NCBI GenBank assembly: GCA_964291465.2
Contig: OZ219942.1
Location: 1 to 64,000 of the forward strand
Source of the DNA: JAGWBJ01 sp964291465
Lineage (GTDB): Bacteria > Chloroflexota > Dehalococcoidia > Lucifugimonadales > JAGWBF01
Reading direction: 5' to 3'
DNA: 64,000 nt
The position numbers were made by a program, and so were the translations under genes. The notes beneath the pieces were generated by a model. It saw only the letters and a program-made list of their open reading frames with translations. It was not told the origin of the DNA and did not search any database. This document shows positions 51,364 through 60,350 of this stretch, in pieces (position 1 is the first letter of the stretch; each line of letters opens with the position of its first letter).

Positions 51364-52263
51364 TCAGAAGGCGCCGACGCCGGGCGTCTTGACCCTGACG
51401 CTGTAGAGGGAGTGGCCCCCGGTCACGTAGAGGGTCCGGAAATCCTCGTCACCGAAGGCCATGTTCCTGGGCACCTCGGGAAAGCGTATCACACCGATCC
51501 TGCCGCCTTGGTCGTCGGTGACCCATATGCCCTCGGGGCCGGTGCAGAAGATCCGGCCCTCCCGGTCCACCTTTATGCCGTCGGGAACTCCCGCCTCCGC
51601 CGAGGTCATCCGCACCAGTATCCGGTTGTTGGCCAGGTCCCCCGCCGGGCTGACGTCAAAGGCCCTGATGAGCATGTGGCTGCAGACCTCTCCACGCTCC
51701 TCCTCTCGCAGGCACCCCTCGTCCCTCCGGCTGATGGCCACGTAGAGCACCGACTCGTCCACCGAGAGGGCGAGCCCGTTGGGGTACTCGCACTCGTCGT
51801 TGCACAGGACGAGCTCGCCGTCCGGCGTGATCCGGAACACGCCGGAGAAGCCCAGCTCCCGCTTGTCCGGAGGGCACCGCATCTCCGGGTCCGTGAAGAA
51901 GATGGTCCCGTCGGAGCGGCAGATTATGTCGTTGGGACGGTTCAGGCGCCTGCCCTGCCATCGCTCGGCCAGGACGGTTATGGAGCCTTCGGCGTCCATG
52001 CGGGTGATGCGCCGGATGGCGGCCGCCTCGCACATGATCAGGCGGCGCTCCCTGTCCAGGGTGCAGCCGTTTCCCTCTCCCGTACCCTCCCGGACCACCT
52101 CCACTCCGCCCGTCGGACTCCAGCGGAGGAGCTGGCTTGCGGCGTAGTCCACGAAGGTGACGGAGCCGTCCGGGTGGTACACTGGCCCCTCGGTGGCCCC
52201 GTAGCCCGTGGCCAGCAGCACGGGGTCTCCGGGCTCCACGACTGTCGATATGTTCTCGGGCAT
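51364..52263 (-). CDS. SMP-30/gluconolactonase family protein
   Basis: 299 residues, six-bladed propeller. Ca-site residues are in GATEGPVYHPDG (Glu), NRPNDIICRSDG (Asn), YPNGLALS (Asn) and GVPDGIKVD (Asp). Family members hydrolyse sugar lactones. It is convergent with hyuB and divergent from the nitroreductase. A TATAAT on the minus strand at 52363-52358 may be its -10, giving a 95-base leader. Confidence 0.9.
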   Translation of the reverse strand: MPENISTVVEPGDPVLLATGYGATEGPVYHPDGSVTFVDYAASQLLRWSPTGGVEVVREGTGEGNGCTLDRERRLIMCEAAAIRRITRMDAEGSITVLAERWQGRRLNRPNDIICRSDGTIFFTDPEMRCPPDKRELGFSGVFRITPDGELVLCNDECEYPNGLALSVDESVLYVAISRRDEGCLREEERGEVCSHMLIRAFDVSPAGDLANNRILVRMTSAEAGVPDGIKVDREGRIFCTGPEGIWVTDDQGGRIGVIRFPEVPRNMAFGDEDFRTLYVTGGHSLYSVRVKTPGVGAF

Positions 52264-52420
52264 GGCATCCTCCTTCGGCAGAACTCCAGCAGCAGAACTC
52301 CAGGCGGCCGAGCTCCGGGAGTGAGCGTAGGGCGGTGGAAGTCGGTCCGCTCACCGGATTATACCATCGGCCCCGTTGACACCAGCGGGCGGCCCCCCCT
52401 CGCGCCACCGGACGGCCCCG

Positions 52421-52449
52421 TTGACACCACCCGGAGGCGTGGCTAACAT
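52421..52449 (+). promoter_or_regulatory. promoter of the nitroreductase gene
   Basis: TTGACA (52421-52426), 17-bp spacer, TAACAT (52444-52449), 37 bases before the ATG at 52486. A second copy of GGCCCCGTTGACACCA lies 45 bp upstream without a matching -10. Confidence 0.65.
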
Positions 52450-52485
52450 GCCTCTTGTGCCCAAGACCGAGACCTAGGAGCCACC

Positions 52486-53169
52486 ATGGACCTGGAAACC
52501 GTCGATTCCCTGCTTACCACGACCCGCAGCGTCCGCAAGCGTCTTGACCTGGACCGCCCGGTGGAACCCGAGGTGATCGAGCGATGCATAGAGATCGCCA
52601 TGCAGGCGCCCACGGCGTCCAACCTGCAGGGATGGCACTTCGTGGTCGTCCGAGACCCGGCCAGGCGGGCCGCCATCGCCGAGATATACCGGAAAGGGTT
52701 CGCCGAGTACCGTGCCATGCAGGAGCGCCGGTCGCCTCTCTGGGGACCCGAGGACCCACGGACGGTCCAGCGCATGCGCATAGGACCCTCCAGCGCTTAT
52801 CTCGCCGAGAACATGCACCGGGTGCCCGTGCTCATCCTTCCTTGCGTGGAGAGCGAGATGGCCGAGGTGCCCCACCTCTCGGAGGTCAGGGAGCATACGT
52901 CCCTGTACAACGCGACCATCTACGGGTCGATACTGCCCGCCGCCTGGTCGTTGATGCTGGCCCTTCGCGCCCGGGGGCTGGGAGCGGCGTGGACCACTCT
53001 GCACCTGATGTACGAGGCAGAGGCGGCCCAGGTGCTGGACATTCCCGAACACGTGATGCAGGCCGCGTTGCTCCCCGTCGCCTACTACACCGGGTCGGGC
53101 TTCAGGCCCGCCAGGCGGCTTCCCGCCCGGAAGCTGACCCACTGGGACCGCTGGAAGGGCAGCCCGTAG
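52486..53169 (+). CDS. nitroreductase family FMN oxidoreductase
   Basis: 227 residues. FMN-binding fold with TTTRSVRKRLDLDRPV at the N-terminus (phosphate-binding Arg pair), APTASNLQGWHFVVV and SILPAAWSLMLALRARGLGAAW. Reduces nitro groups, quinones or other acceptors using NAD(P)H; the natural substrate is unknown. It has its own promoter. Confidence 0.92.
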   Translation: MDLETVDSLLTTTRSVRKRLDLDRPVEPEVIERCIEIAMQAPTASNLQGWHFVVVRDPARRAAIAEIYRKGFAEYRAMQERRSPLWGPEDPRTVQRMRIGPSSAYLAENMHRVPVLILPCVESEMAEVPHLSEVREHTSLYNATIYGSILPAAWSLMLALRARGLGAAWTTLHLMYEAEAAQVLDIPEHVMQAALLPVAYYTGSGFRPARRLPARKLTHWDRWKGSP

Positions 53170-53193
53170 CCCGGTACGGGGCGTCGGCCCCGG

Positions 53194-54486
53194 CTAGGGG
53201 TAGAGGCCGCGGACCCTTATCGCCTCCTCCAGGCGGCTGACGGCCAGGAGCATCGCCGCCTCCCGCAGGTCGACCTTCTCCGCCTGCGACATGGCAAAAA
53301 TCTCGGCGAAGCTGTCGGCGATGATCCGGTCCATCTTCTGGTTGATCTCACCGATGTCCCAGAAATAGCGCTGGATGTCCTGCACCCACTCGAAGTAGGA
53401 GACGACGACCCCGCCAGCGTTGGCCAGGATGTCGGGGACTACCATGACACCCTTGTCCTCCAGGATCCTGTCGGCCTCGGGAGTCGTGGGCCCGTTGGCG
53501 CCCTCCACCACGACCCGCGCCCGCACTCCATCGGCGTTGTCGCCCCTGATCTGGGCCTCCAGGGCGGCGGGGATGAGGATGTCGCAGGGAAGGGACATCA
53601 GCTCCTTGGGGGACACGGGCTCCGACCCCGGATACCCGCCCACGGTGCCCGTGGCCCTTTCGTGGGCCTGCAGATCGTCGGGGTCGATGCCGCCCTCGTA
53701 GTAGGAGGACCCGAGGCTGTCGGCAGCCGCGATGAGCACGCAGCCCTCCTGGGCCAGGAGTCGGGCCGCCGTGGACCCTACGTTGCCGAAACCCTGCACC
53801 ACCATCCGGGCGCCGCGCAGGTCCATGCGCAGCCGGGCCGCGGCCTCCCTGACGGAGATCATGACGCCCCGTCCCGTGGCGTCGACCCTGCCAAGCGACC
53901 CGCCGATGCTCACGGGCTTGCCGGTGACGACGCCCGGTACGGTGAAGCCGCTGTGCATGCTTATGGTGTCCATGATCCAGGCCATGATACGCCCGTCGGT
54001 GTTCATGTCCGGAGCCGGGATGTCCCTGTCGGGACCGATGAGGATGGATATCTCCGTGGCGTAACGCCTCGTCATGCGTTCCAGCTCGGGTTCGGACATG
54101 TCCCTGGGGTCGCAGGCCACGCCGCCCTTGGCGCCTCCGTACGGGATGCCGGTGATGGCGCACTTCCAGGTCATCCACATGGCCAGCGCCTTCACCTCGT
54201 CCAATGTAACGTCCGGATGGTAGCGTATTCCTCCCTTGCCCGGGCCCCTGGACAGGTTGTGCTGCACGCGGTAGCCCTTGAAGACCCTCACATCGCCGTC
54301 GTCCATCCTGACGGGGATGGCCACGGTGAGCTCCCGCTTGGGCGTGCTCAACACCCGGCGGATACCCTCGTCGATGCCCAACCTGTCGGCGGCGGCCTGA
54401 AACTGCTCCAGGGCCATGCCGTAGATGGATGCCGGCGGCGGCCCCGAGTCATGTCCTGCGGCGGGGTCATCCTGGATCTTCAGCAC
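53194..54486 (-). CDS. gdhA: glutamate dehydrogenase
   Basis: 430 residues. Reversible oxidative deamination of glutamate. Substrate/catalytic lysines are in GPGKGGIRYHP (Lys84), WKCAITG (Lys108) and PYGGAKGGV (Lys120), with the catalytic Asp in DIPAPDMNTD; the coenzyme domain has VVQGFGNVGSTAA. Length and sequence fit the hexameric, catabolic-type enzyme. Start is GTG at 54486 with an AAGGGGGTG site. Leucine dehydrogenase-type enzymes are shorter and excluded. Confidence 0.95.
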   Translation of the reverse strand: MLKIQDDPAAGHDSGPPPASIYGMALEQFQAAADRLGIDEGIRRVLSTPKRELTVAIPVRMDDGDVRVFKGYRVQHNLSRGPGKGGIRYHPDVTLDEVKALAMWMTWKCAITGIPYGGAKGGVACDPRDMSEPELERMTRRYATEISILIGPDRDIPAPDMNTDGRIMAWIMDTISMHSGFTVPGVVTGKPVSIGGSLGRVDATGRGVMISVREAAARLRMDLRGARMVVQGFGNVGSTAARLLAQEGCVLIAAADSLGSSYYEGGIDPDDLQAHERATGTVGGYPGSEPVSPKELMSLPCDILIPAALEAQIRGDNADGVRARVVVEGANGPTTPEADRILEDKGVMVVPDILANAGGVVVSYFEWVQDIQRYFWDIGEINQKMDRIIADSFAEIFAMSQAEKVDLREAAMLLAVSRLEEAIRVRGLYP

Positions 54487-54767
54487 TGCTTACACCCCCT
54501 TGAGTCTTTTGACACGCCCCAAGAGCGCCGGAATCGACGGCCCTCCAGCGAAGACCGGAACGTTCGGACGCTACCCCTATAAATAATGATAACACGTACG
54601 CGCCGGGGCTTTCCCGAACAGGTGCAGACCCACCCAGATCAATTCGGTAGTCTTCGAGAGGGCCACGGTGTACAATTGCACGCATCACCCGGTCTACCCC
54701 AGATACCCTTGGGAGATTCCAGGCCACCGGCGGCGCCAACGCCCCCTGAGGCCAGAAGGAGCAAGGA

Positions 54768-55253
54768 ATGGCTGTCGACCATGAAGGGTTCATGCGGATG
54801 GGCCTGGAGGAGGCCGAAAGGGCCGGCGCCGAAGGGAACGACGGGGTAGGCGCAGTGATAGTCCGCGGCGGCTCCGTGATGGCCGTGGGCAGGAACCGGA
54901 TCTACACGACCAACGATCCGACGGCCCACGCCGAGACCGACGCCATAAGAAACGCCGGGGAGACCCTGGTCAACGAGCCTGCGTCGGACTACGTTCTCTA
55001 CACCACCGCGGAGCCGTGTCCCATGTGCTGTGCCGCGATAATGGGGGCCGGCATCGGCACGCTGGTAATGGGGGGGCGCTACCAGCGCTCGCGCGGCCGC
55101 TGGGGCGACTGGGGAGTGGAGCGGCTGATCGACCTGGTCGGGCGGAGCGACAGCTTCGAGGTCGTCACCGGCATCCTGGTTGACGAATGCCTGGCCGTGT
55201 CGGGGAAGTGGCGGGAGAAAAACACCCCCGGCCGCAAGAGCCCGTCACTCTAG
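54768..55253 (+). CDS. nucleoside/cytosine deaminase-family protein
   Basis: 161 residues. Zinc motifs TAHAETDAI (His54, Glu56) and EPCPMCCAAI (Cys84, Cys87) of the CDA/TadA-like deaminase fold, with DGVGAVIVRGGSVMAVGRN before them. Resembles guanine/cytosine deaminases acting on free bases more than TadA. A TACAAT hexamer at 54671-54676 may be the -10. Substrate is unproven. Confidence 0.9.
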   Translation: MAVDHEGFMRMGLEEAERAGAEGNDGVGAVIVRGGSVMAVGRNRIYTTNDPTAHAETDAIRNAGETLVNEPASDYVLYTTAEPCPMCCAAIMGAGIGTLVMGGRYQRSRGRWGDWGVERLIDLVGRSDSFEVVTGILVDECLAVSGKWREKNTPGRKSPSL

Positions 55254-55311
55254 CGGCCGCCCGTCTCGACGGCACCGGCCTCCACGAGACCCGGAGAAGC
55301 GAACGGCCCAA

Positions 55312-56730
55312 CTATATCGGCGGGCGTCTCCGGTGCCACTCCGTCGCCTGCTCGTAGGCGTGGGCCGCTCTGAGCACCGTCGGCTCGTCGAAGGGCCTGC
55401 CCGCGATCTGCAGCGACAGGGGCAGGCCGTCCTGGAAGCCGCACGGGACGCAGATGGCGGGAGCGCCCGACAGACTGTACGGTCCGCGGAAGCTGCCCTC
55501 CACCAATGCCGCGTAGGCCTGCTCTTTGCTGTCCACCGTGGGATGCTCCACCAGCCTGCCGGCGGGGGCCGACGCGATGGGATGCACCAGCACGTCGACC
55601 CGGTCGAAGGCCCCCAGCACCTCCCGCCGGATCATCTCCCTGAGCTTCAACGCCTTCAGATACACGTGCCCCGGGAGCAGGTTGGCGGTGGTGAAGCCGA
55701 CCCTGGTGACGTAGTGGTGCTCCTCCGGCCTCTCCCGCAGCCAGTCCGGGTGGATGCTCACCCGCTCCACGTGGCTGATGGTGCGGGTCACAGGGCCGGA
55801 GGAGACGGCCATGGGCAGGGACACGTCCATCACGTCGGCGCCCCGGTCTCTGAACACCTCCACGGCGGAGAGGACCGCGTCCCTGGTCGCCTGGCCAAGG
55901 CCCAGCTCCGGCGTGTCCAGGAACTCCCGGACCACTCCCACCCGCAGCCCCTTCACGTCCCCGGTCAGCCCGGCAGCGTAGTCCTGGACCGGAGCGGGGA
56001 TGGAGTAGGGGTCCATGGGGTCGTGGCCCGCGATGGCCCTCAGAGTCATGGCGCAGTCGGCGACGGTGCGGGAGATGGGGCCCACGGTGTCTATGGACCA
56101 GCAAGCGCCGTCCACGCCGTAGCGGCTCACCCGTCCCCATGAGGGCCGCAGGCCGGCCAGGCCACAGTTGGCCGCGGGGTTCCGAATGGACCCCCCCGTG
56201 TCCTCTCCCAGGGAGGTGGCGCAGAGAAAGGCGGCCGTCGCCGCCCCGGAGCCGGTGCTGGAGCCGCCGGGAGTCCGCTCCAGGTCCCACGGATTTCGCG
56301 CCGGACCGGTCAGGGAGCTCACGGGCTCGCCCAGGGCGAACTCGCTCATGTTCAGCTTCCCGAGGAGCACGGCTCCCGCTTCCCTCAGCCTGGTCACCAC
56401 CGTGGCGTCCTCCTGGGGAACGAAGCCCGCCCTGACCCGGGAGCCGTCGGTGGTGAGGATGCCCCTGGTGTGGATCTGGTCCTTGATGGCGATGGGAACG
56501 CCGTGCATGGGGCCCCGATACCGGCCGGCGGCTATCTCCGACCCGGCCTGGCGGGCGGCCTCCAGAGCCTCGTCGGCGCACAGGGTGACGTAGGAGTTCA
56601 CCTTCGAGTCGACGGCGGAGATCCGCTGCAGGTAGGCCTCGGTGACCTCCAGCGGCGAAAGCTCCCCCGCCTTCATCCTGGCGGATAGCTCGGTGGCGGA
56701 GAGAAAAACTATGTCGGATGCGGCCACCAT
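55312..56730 (-). CDS. amidase (GatA-like amidase-signature family)
   Basis: 472 residues from ATG 56730 (GGAAGGGGG site). Ser-cisSer-Lys triad: Lys83 (AIKDQIHT), cis-Ser in PGGSSTGSGAA (about 157) and nucleophile Ser181 (EDTGGSIRNPA). Looks GatA-like, but no gatB or gatC is near and the C-terminal part differs from tRNA amidotransferases, so it is probably a free amidase. The luciferase-like monooxygenase gene lies just upstream on the same strand. Confidence 0.92.
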   Translation of the reverse strand: MVAASDIVFLSATELSARMKAGELSPLEVTEAYLQRISAVDSKVNSYVTLCADEALEAARQAGSEIAAGRYRGPMHGVPIAIKDQIHTRGILTTDGSRVRAGFVPQEDATVVTRLREAGAVLLGKLNMSEFALGEPVSSLTGPARNPWDLERTPGGSSTGSGAATAAFLCATSLGEDTGGSIRNPAANCGLAGLRPSWGRVSRYGVDGACWSIDTVGPISRTVADCAMTLRAIAGHDPMDPYSIPAPVQDYAAGLTGDVKGLRVGVVREFLDTPELGLGQATRDAVLSAVEVFRDRGADVMDVSLPMAVSSGPVTRTISHVERVSIHPDWLRERPEEHHYVTRVGFTTANLLPGHVYLKALKLREMIRREVLGAFDRVDVLVHPIASAPAGRLVEHPTVDSKEQAYAALVEGSFRGPYSLSGAPAICVPCGFQDGLPLSLQIAGRPFDEPTVLRAAHAYEQATEWHRRRPPI

Positions 56731-56801
56731 ACCCCCTTCCCGATTACGGTTCTGCCGGATACAGGGTGTCCAAAGAGCCCCACGGTCCGCTCCGCGGCCG
56801 G

Positions 56802-57980
56802 TTACTCGTAGGGCTGGAGCTCGATCTCGTGGAGCGCGGGAACGACCTCTTTGCCCAGCAGCTCGATGGACCGCATGACGTCCTCGTGAGGGATCGGACC
56901 GTCGATGCCGATGAGGATCAGGTATCCCGGGTTCAGCTTCTCGACGGTGTTGGCCAGCTTCCGGGTGACGGTCTCGGGGCTCCCCACGACGATGGCGTTC
57001 ATCTGCTGCTGGTCCTCGTAGGTGAGCGCCCGTCCCGGGCCCACGGGCCTGCGCTGCTGCATGGTCCGGGCCACCCGGGACTGGTAGCCCGGGGGGTCGT
57101 TGTGCTCCCTTGGGCCCCTCTGGCGGTGCCCGATTGTCCACATGAAGCCTCTGCCGAGCTCTTGGGCCTTCTCATCGGTGTCGGCCACCAGCGCGCGGAG
57201 CTGATACCCAAAGTGCTCGGGTCCCGGCTTGAACCCGACCTCGTGGGCCGTGTCGATGTACACCTGCTTCAGATCCATCGTCAGGCCGATGAGAGCGCCC
57301 AGGTTCATGTAGGCGTAGCCGTGGGAGGCCGCCCAGCGCACGCTCTCGGGGCTGCTGTTGCCGGGGAACCAGACGGGAGGATGGGGTTTTTGCATGGGCA
57401 GCACCCACGGGTTCACGGCCCGGTAGTGGTAGTGCTTCCCCTCGTACCGGAAGGGTCCGGGCTCGGTCCAACACCTGATGATAAGGTCGTGGGCCTCCTC
57501 GAAACGCTCCCGGTTCTCGGTGGGGTTGATGCCCGCCTGGAGGGTCTCCACCGCCCCGCCGCGGACGAACCCTGAGATTATCCGCCCGCCGGAGTAGCAG
57601 TCCAGCATGGCGATCTCCTCGGCCAGACGGACCGGGTCCCCGATGGGGATGATGTTCCCCAGTATCGCGATCTTGACCCTCTCGGTGATCTTGCTGATCA
57701 CCGCCGCGTCCAAGTTGGCCGAGGGTTTCATGTTGCCGTAGTACGAGTGGTGCTCGTTGGTCATGATCCCGTCGATGCCCGCCTCGTCGGCCAGGGCATA
57801 CTGCTCGTGGTACTGGTTGTAGAGCTCGTGGGCCTTGTGGGGGTCGAAGTAGGTGTTTGGGAACAGCAGGCGGCCCGCGCCGTACCGGTCCAGCTCCTCG
57901 TCGGACACGTGCACGTAGGGCTGCTGGGAGTGGAAGTAGACTTCCACGCTGTCCTTGGGCGGGTTAAGCTTCACGACCAT
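56802..57980 (-). CDS. LLM-class flavin-dependent oxidoreductase
   Basis: 392 residues from ATG 57980 (GGAGGGCGCC site). Bacterial-luciferase-like TIM barrel: IDGIMTNEHHSYYGNM, GNIIPIGDPVRLAEEIAMLD, SGGRIISGFVRGG and PVWFPGNSSPESVRWA. Uses FMNH2 or F420 for oxygen-dependent cleavage or hydride transfer. Flanked by amidases on both sides, all on the minus strand, so the three may act on one N-containing substrate (inference). Confidence 0.92.
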   Translation of the reverse strand: MVVKLNPPKDSVEVYFHSQQPYVHVSDEELDRYGAGRLLFPNTYFDPHKAHELYNQYHEQYALADEAGIDGIMTNEHHSYYGNMKPSANLDAAVISKITERVKIAILGNIIPIGDPVRLAEEIAMLDCYSGGRIISGFVRGGAVETLQAGINPTENRERFEEAHDLIIRCWTEPGPFRYEGKHYHYRAVNPWVLPMQKPHPPVWFPGNSSPESVRWAASHGYAYMNLGALIGLTMDLKQVYIDTAHEVGFKPGPEHFGYQLRALVADTDEKAQELGRGFMWTIGHRQRGPREHNDPPGYQSRVARTMQQRRPVGPGRALTYEDQQQMNAIVVGSPETVTRKLANTVEKLNPGYLILIGIDGPIPHEDVMRSIELLGKEVVPALHEIELQPYE

Positions 57981-58074
57981 GGCGCCCTCCCTAGAAAGAC
58001 CCGGAAGAGCCGGGATTCGGTCAGACGGCTGCGGGCAAAGACGGGCTCGGACGGAGCAATTGTAGCACGGAGGC

Positions 58075-59490
58075 TCAAGAGATGGGGGGCAGGCGCTCCC
58101 GCCAGGGCCTGGCCCGCTCGAAGGCCGCGGAAGCCCTGAGCACGGTGGCCTCCTCCCCACGTCTTCCCACGATCTGGAGGCCGATGGGCATGCCGTCGGA
58201 GGAGAAGCCGCAGGGCACGCTGGCGGCGGTGTGCATGGTCATGTTGAAGGGGAAGGTGAAGGGGGTGTAGCCGAAGAAGGGCTCCACGGGCCGGCCGCCT
58301 ATGACAGCCGGATGCTCCCCAACGGGGAAGGCGGGGACCGCCATGGTGGGAGTGAGCAGCAGGTCGTAAGCCTGGAAGAGGTCTTCCATCTGGGCCTGTA
58401 GCTGCTGGACCCTCAGCAGGGCCAGGGAGTAGTCGCCCACCGACCGGGTGCCGCCGCGCTCGATGGCCTCCAGCACGTAGTCCGTCAGGTCCTCGCCGTG
58501 GTCTTCCAGCAGGTGCCCGTACCCGGTGAAGCCGCCGATGGCGAACAGGTCCCAAAAGGCCGGGAACGGGTCCTCCACGACGACTCCCGGATCGTCCACC
58601 GAGCACCCCAGCTCCTCGAACACCCGCGCCGCTGCCGCCGTAACCGCGGCCACCTCTCCATCCACCGGGGCGTACCCCAGGTCCGGGCTCCAGGCTACTC
58701 GCAGCCCCCGCACACCATCCTCCAGTCCCTCGGAGAAGTCGGGCGGCCCGGCCCTCATGCAGCCGGGGTCCCTGGCGTCGGGGCCGGCCAGCACCTGCAG
58801 CAGCAGGGCGCTGTCCCCAACCGTGCGGGTCATGGGGCCGGACTGGGAGAAGGTGTTGTAGCCCGGCCTTCCGACCCCACCGACGCGGGGTACGCGGCCC
58901 TGGCCCGGCTTGATGCCGTAGATGCCGGTGAAGCTGGACGGGATCCTGATGGACCCGCCCCCGTCGCTGCCGGTGGCCATGGTGCAGAGGCCCGCCGCCA
59001 CGGCGGCCCCTGCCCCGCCCGAAGAGCCGCCCGGGGTCCGCTTGGGGTCCCAGGGGTTGCGGGCGGCGTCTCCCAGCCGGTTCTCGGTGGTCCCCGAGAA
59101 GCCGAACTCGGGGGTGTTGGTCTTGCCGAGAATCACCGCCCCGGCGGCCTTGACCCTCTCCACGACCAGGCTGTCCTGCTCGGGGACGTAGTCACGGAAC
59201 GCCAGGCTCCCCATGGTGGTCCGTATTCCGGCGGTCAGCTCCAGGTCCTTGACGGACACGGGGACCCCGTGCAGGGGCCCCAGGGACTCGCCGCGGGCCG
59301 AGGCCTCGTCGGCCCTGGATGCCGCCGCCAGGGCCTCCCCGGGCGTTACCGTGAGATAGGCATTGAGCCTGGGGTTCAGGGAGTCGATGCGCCCCAGGAA
59401 CATCTCGGTCAGCTCCACGCTGGACACCTCCCGGGCGTCGAGGAGGCGCGTCACCTGGGAGGCCGGTGCAAAGGCGAGGTCTTTCGTCAT
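58075..59490 (-). CDS. amidase (amidase-signature family)
   Basis: 471 residues. Triad Lys81 (VSVKDLELT), cis-Ser in PGGSSGGAGAA (about 156) and Ser180 (SDGGGSIRIPSS). It is a paralogue of the amidase at 55312-56730 but differs in the middle and resembles enantioselective or aryl/acyl amidases. A promoter lies about 60 bases upstream. It heads a same-strand series with the monooxygenase and second amidase. Confidence 0.93.
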   Translation of the reverse strand: MTKDLAFAPASQVTRLLDAREVSSVELTEMFLGRIDSLNPRLNAYLTVTPGEALAAASRADEASARGESLGPLHGVPVSVKDLELTAGIRTTMGSLAFRDYVPEQDSLVVERVKAAGAVILGKTNTPEFGFSGTTENRLGDAARNPWDPKRTPGGSSGGAGAAVAAGLCTMATGSDGGGSIRIPSSFTGIYGIKPGQGRVPRVGGVGRPGYNTFSQSGPMTRTVGDSALLLQVLAGPDARDPGCMRAGPPDFSEGLEDGVRGLRVAWSPDLGYAPVDGEVAAVTAAAARVFEELGCSVDDPGVVVEDPFPAFWDLFAIGGFTGYGHLLEDHGEDLTDYVLEAIERGGTRSVGDYSLALLRVQQLQAQMEDLFQAYDLLLTPTMAVPAFPVGEHPAVIGGRPVEPFFGYTPFTFPFNMTMHTAASVPCGFSSDGMPIGLQIVGRRGEEATVLRASAAFERARPWRERLPPIS

Positions 59491-59546
59491 GGGACTATCT
59501 CGAACACCATGGGTATCGCTGGACTAGCGATGCGGTGGGTTGGGTA

Positions 59547-59576
59547 ATCGTAGAGCAGGAGTCAAGAGAGTGTCAA
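59547..59576 (-). promoter_or_regulatory. promoter of the amidase gene
   Basis: On the minus strand TTGACA (59576-59571), 18-bp spacer, TACGAT (59552-59547). Confidence 0.55.
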
Positions 59577-59637
59577 GAACGGGCCGTGGCCACACTGGGT
59601 TCCCTTGCCTGACCCGTAGACCGCCACGGCGGGAGTG

Positions 59638-59646
59638 TGGCATAAT
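59638..59646 (+). promoter_or_regulatory. extended -10 promoter of tmRNA
   Basis: TGGCATAAT (TGn then CATAAT) with a TATAAG just after, 20 bases before the mature tmRNA 5' end. Confidence 0.4.
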
Positions 59647-59666
59647 ATAAGCATCCACTAGGCGAT

Positions 59667-60018
59667 GGGGACGCGCGGGCTCGACAGGGGGATGCTTGGC
59701 GGAATTGCAGGCCGAGGCGCCACCGCACCTCGTAAAAAGGTGGCACAAAAGTAACTGGCGATCGTGAACTCGCCCTAGCTGCCTAAGCGCAGCTACGTCC
59801 GCCCTGGCTGCTCCCGGAGGCCGGGAAGCGGGCGCCATAAATCCGGGATGCTGCTGGCCCAACGCCGATGAGGCCGGCCCAAGAACCAATCGGCTACGTC
59901 TCCGGAGATTCGGCCGGCGGAAGCTCCGGCAGGCGAAGCAAATAGCCGGATAAGCCTGTAGTACATTCCAGTTGGGAGCCTTCTGGACGGGGAGTTCGAC
60001 CCTCCCCCGTCTCCACCA
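59667..60018 (+). ncRNA. ssrA: tmRNA (one-piece)
   Basis: Ends form a tRNA-like domain: 5' GGGGACG pairs with 3' CGTCTCC, followed by A and encoded CCA (60016-60018); GGGGAG/TTCGACC/CTCCCC is the T arm; the typical CTCGACAGGGGGATGCTTGG follows the 5' end. The tag frame starts at GGC 59757 and reads GDRELALAA, stop TAA at 59784-59786, preceded by GTAACT. It rescues stalled ribosomes and tags the product for proteolysis. The tag resembles the GERELVLAG I recall for Dehalococcoides, supporting a Dehalococcoidia placement. Confidence 0.95.
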
Positions 60019-60032
60019 ACCGCGGGCAATCA

Positions 60033-60062
60033 AACGCCTCCGGCCCACCAGCCGGAGGCGTT
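60033..60062 (+). terminator. tmRNA terminator-like hairpin
   Basis: AACGCCTCCGGC, loop CCACCA, GCCGGAGGCGTT: a perfect 12-bp stem 15 bases after tmRNA. Only two T follow, so it may act as a 3' processing barrier as much as a terminator. Confidence 0.65.
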
Positions 60063-60222
60063 CCACGTTCCTGACCATACACAGGTTTCCACGGGGCTGG
60101 ACATCGAGACTGCGGCTTGCGGTTTTCGACAGATTCCGGCGTCTTTTCCGCATATTCCAATCCGTATGTCAACCTATCACTCTTTACGAAAGGGCTATCT
60201 ATTACTCCCAAACCAAGCTATA

Positions 60223-60250
60223 TTGACATGACTTATCTCCACATGATACT
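60223..60250 (+). promoter_or_regulatory. promoter of the second peptide ABC operon
   Basis: TTGACA (60223-60228), 16-bp spacer, GATACT (60245-60250), 100 bases before the ATG at 60351. Confidence 0.55.
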
Positions 60251-60350
60251 TTTACCGTGCTATCTACCCATGGCCGCCGGCGTACAGGACAGGCGGCCCC
60301 CATGCTGGGATAGGTCCGCGAGAATACAGCCCGATACCGGAGGTGACGCG

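Larger units (their letters stand above)
60019..60350 (+). other. 332-bp region between tmRNA and second binding-protein gene
   Basis: No gene. It contains the tmRNA 3' hairpin at 60033-60062, an A+T-rich stretch (60110-60250) with the promoter of the ABC operon, and the leader with its GGAGGTGACGCG ribosome site. An open frame upstream of 60351 is not used. Confidence 0.6.

Noticed and set aside
52371..52386. Second TTGACA upstream of the nitroreductase as an additional promoter
   Set aside because: No -10-like hexamer lies at 15-19 bp; it is simply a copy of the GGCCCCGTTGACACCA repeat.
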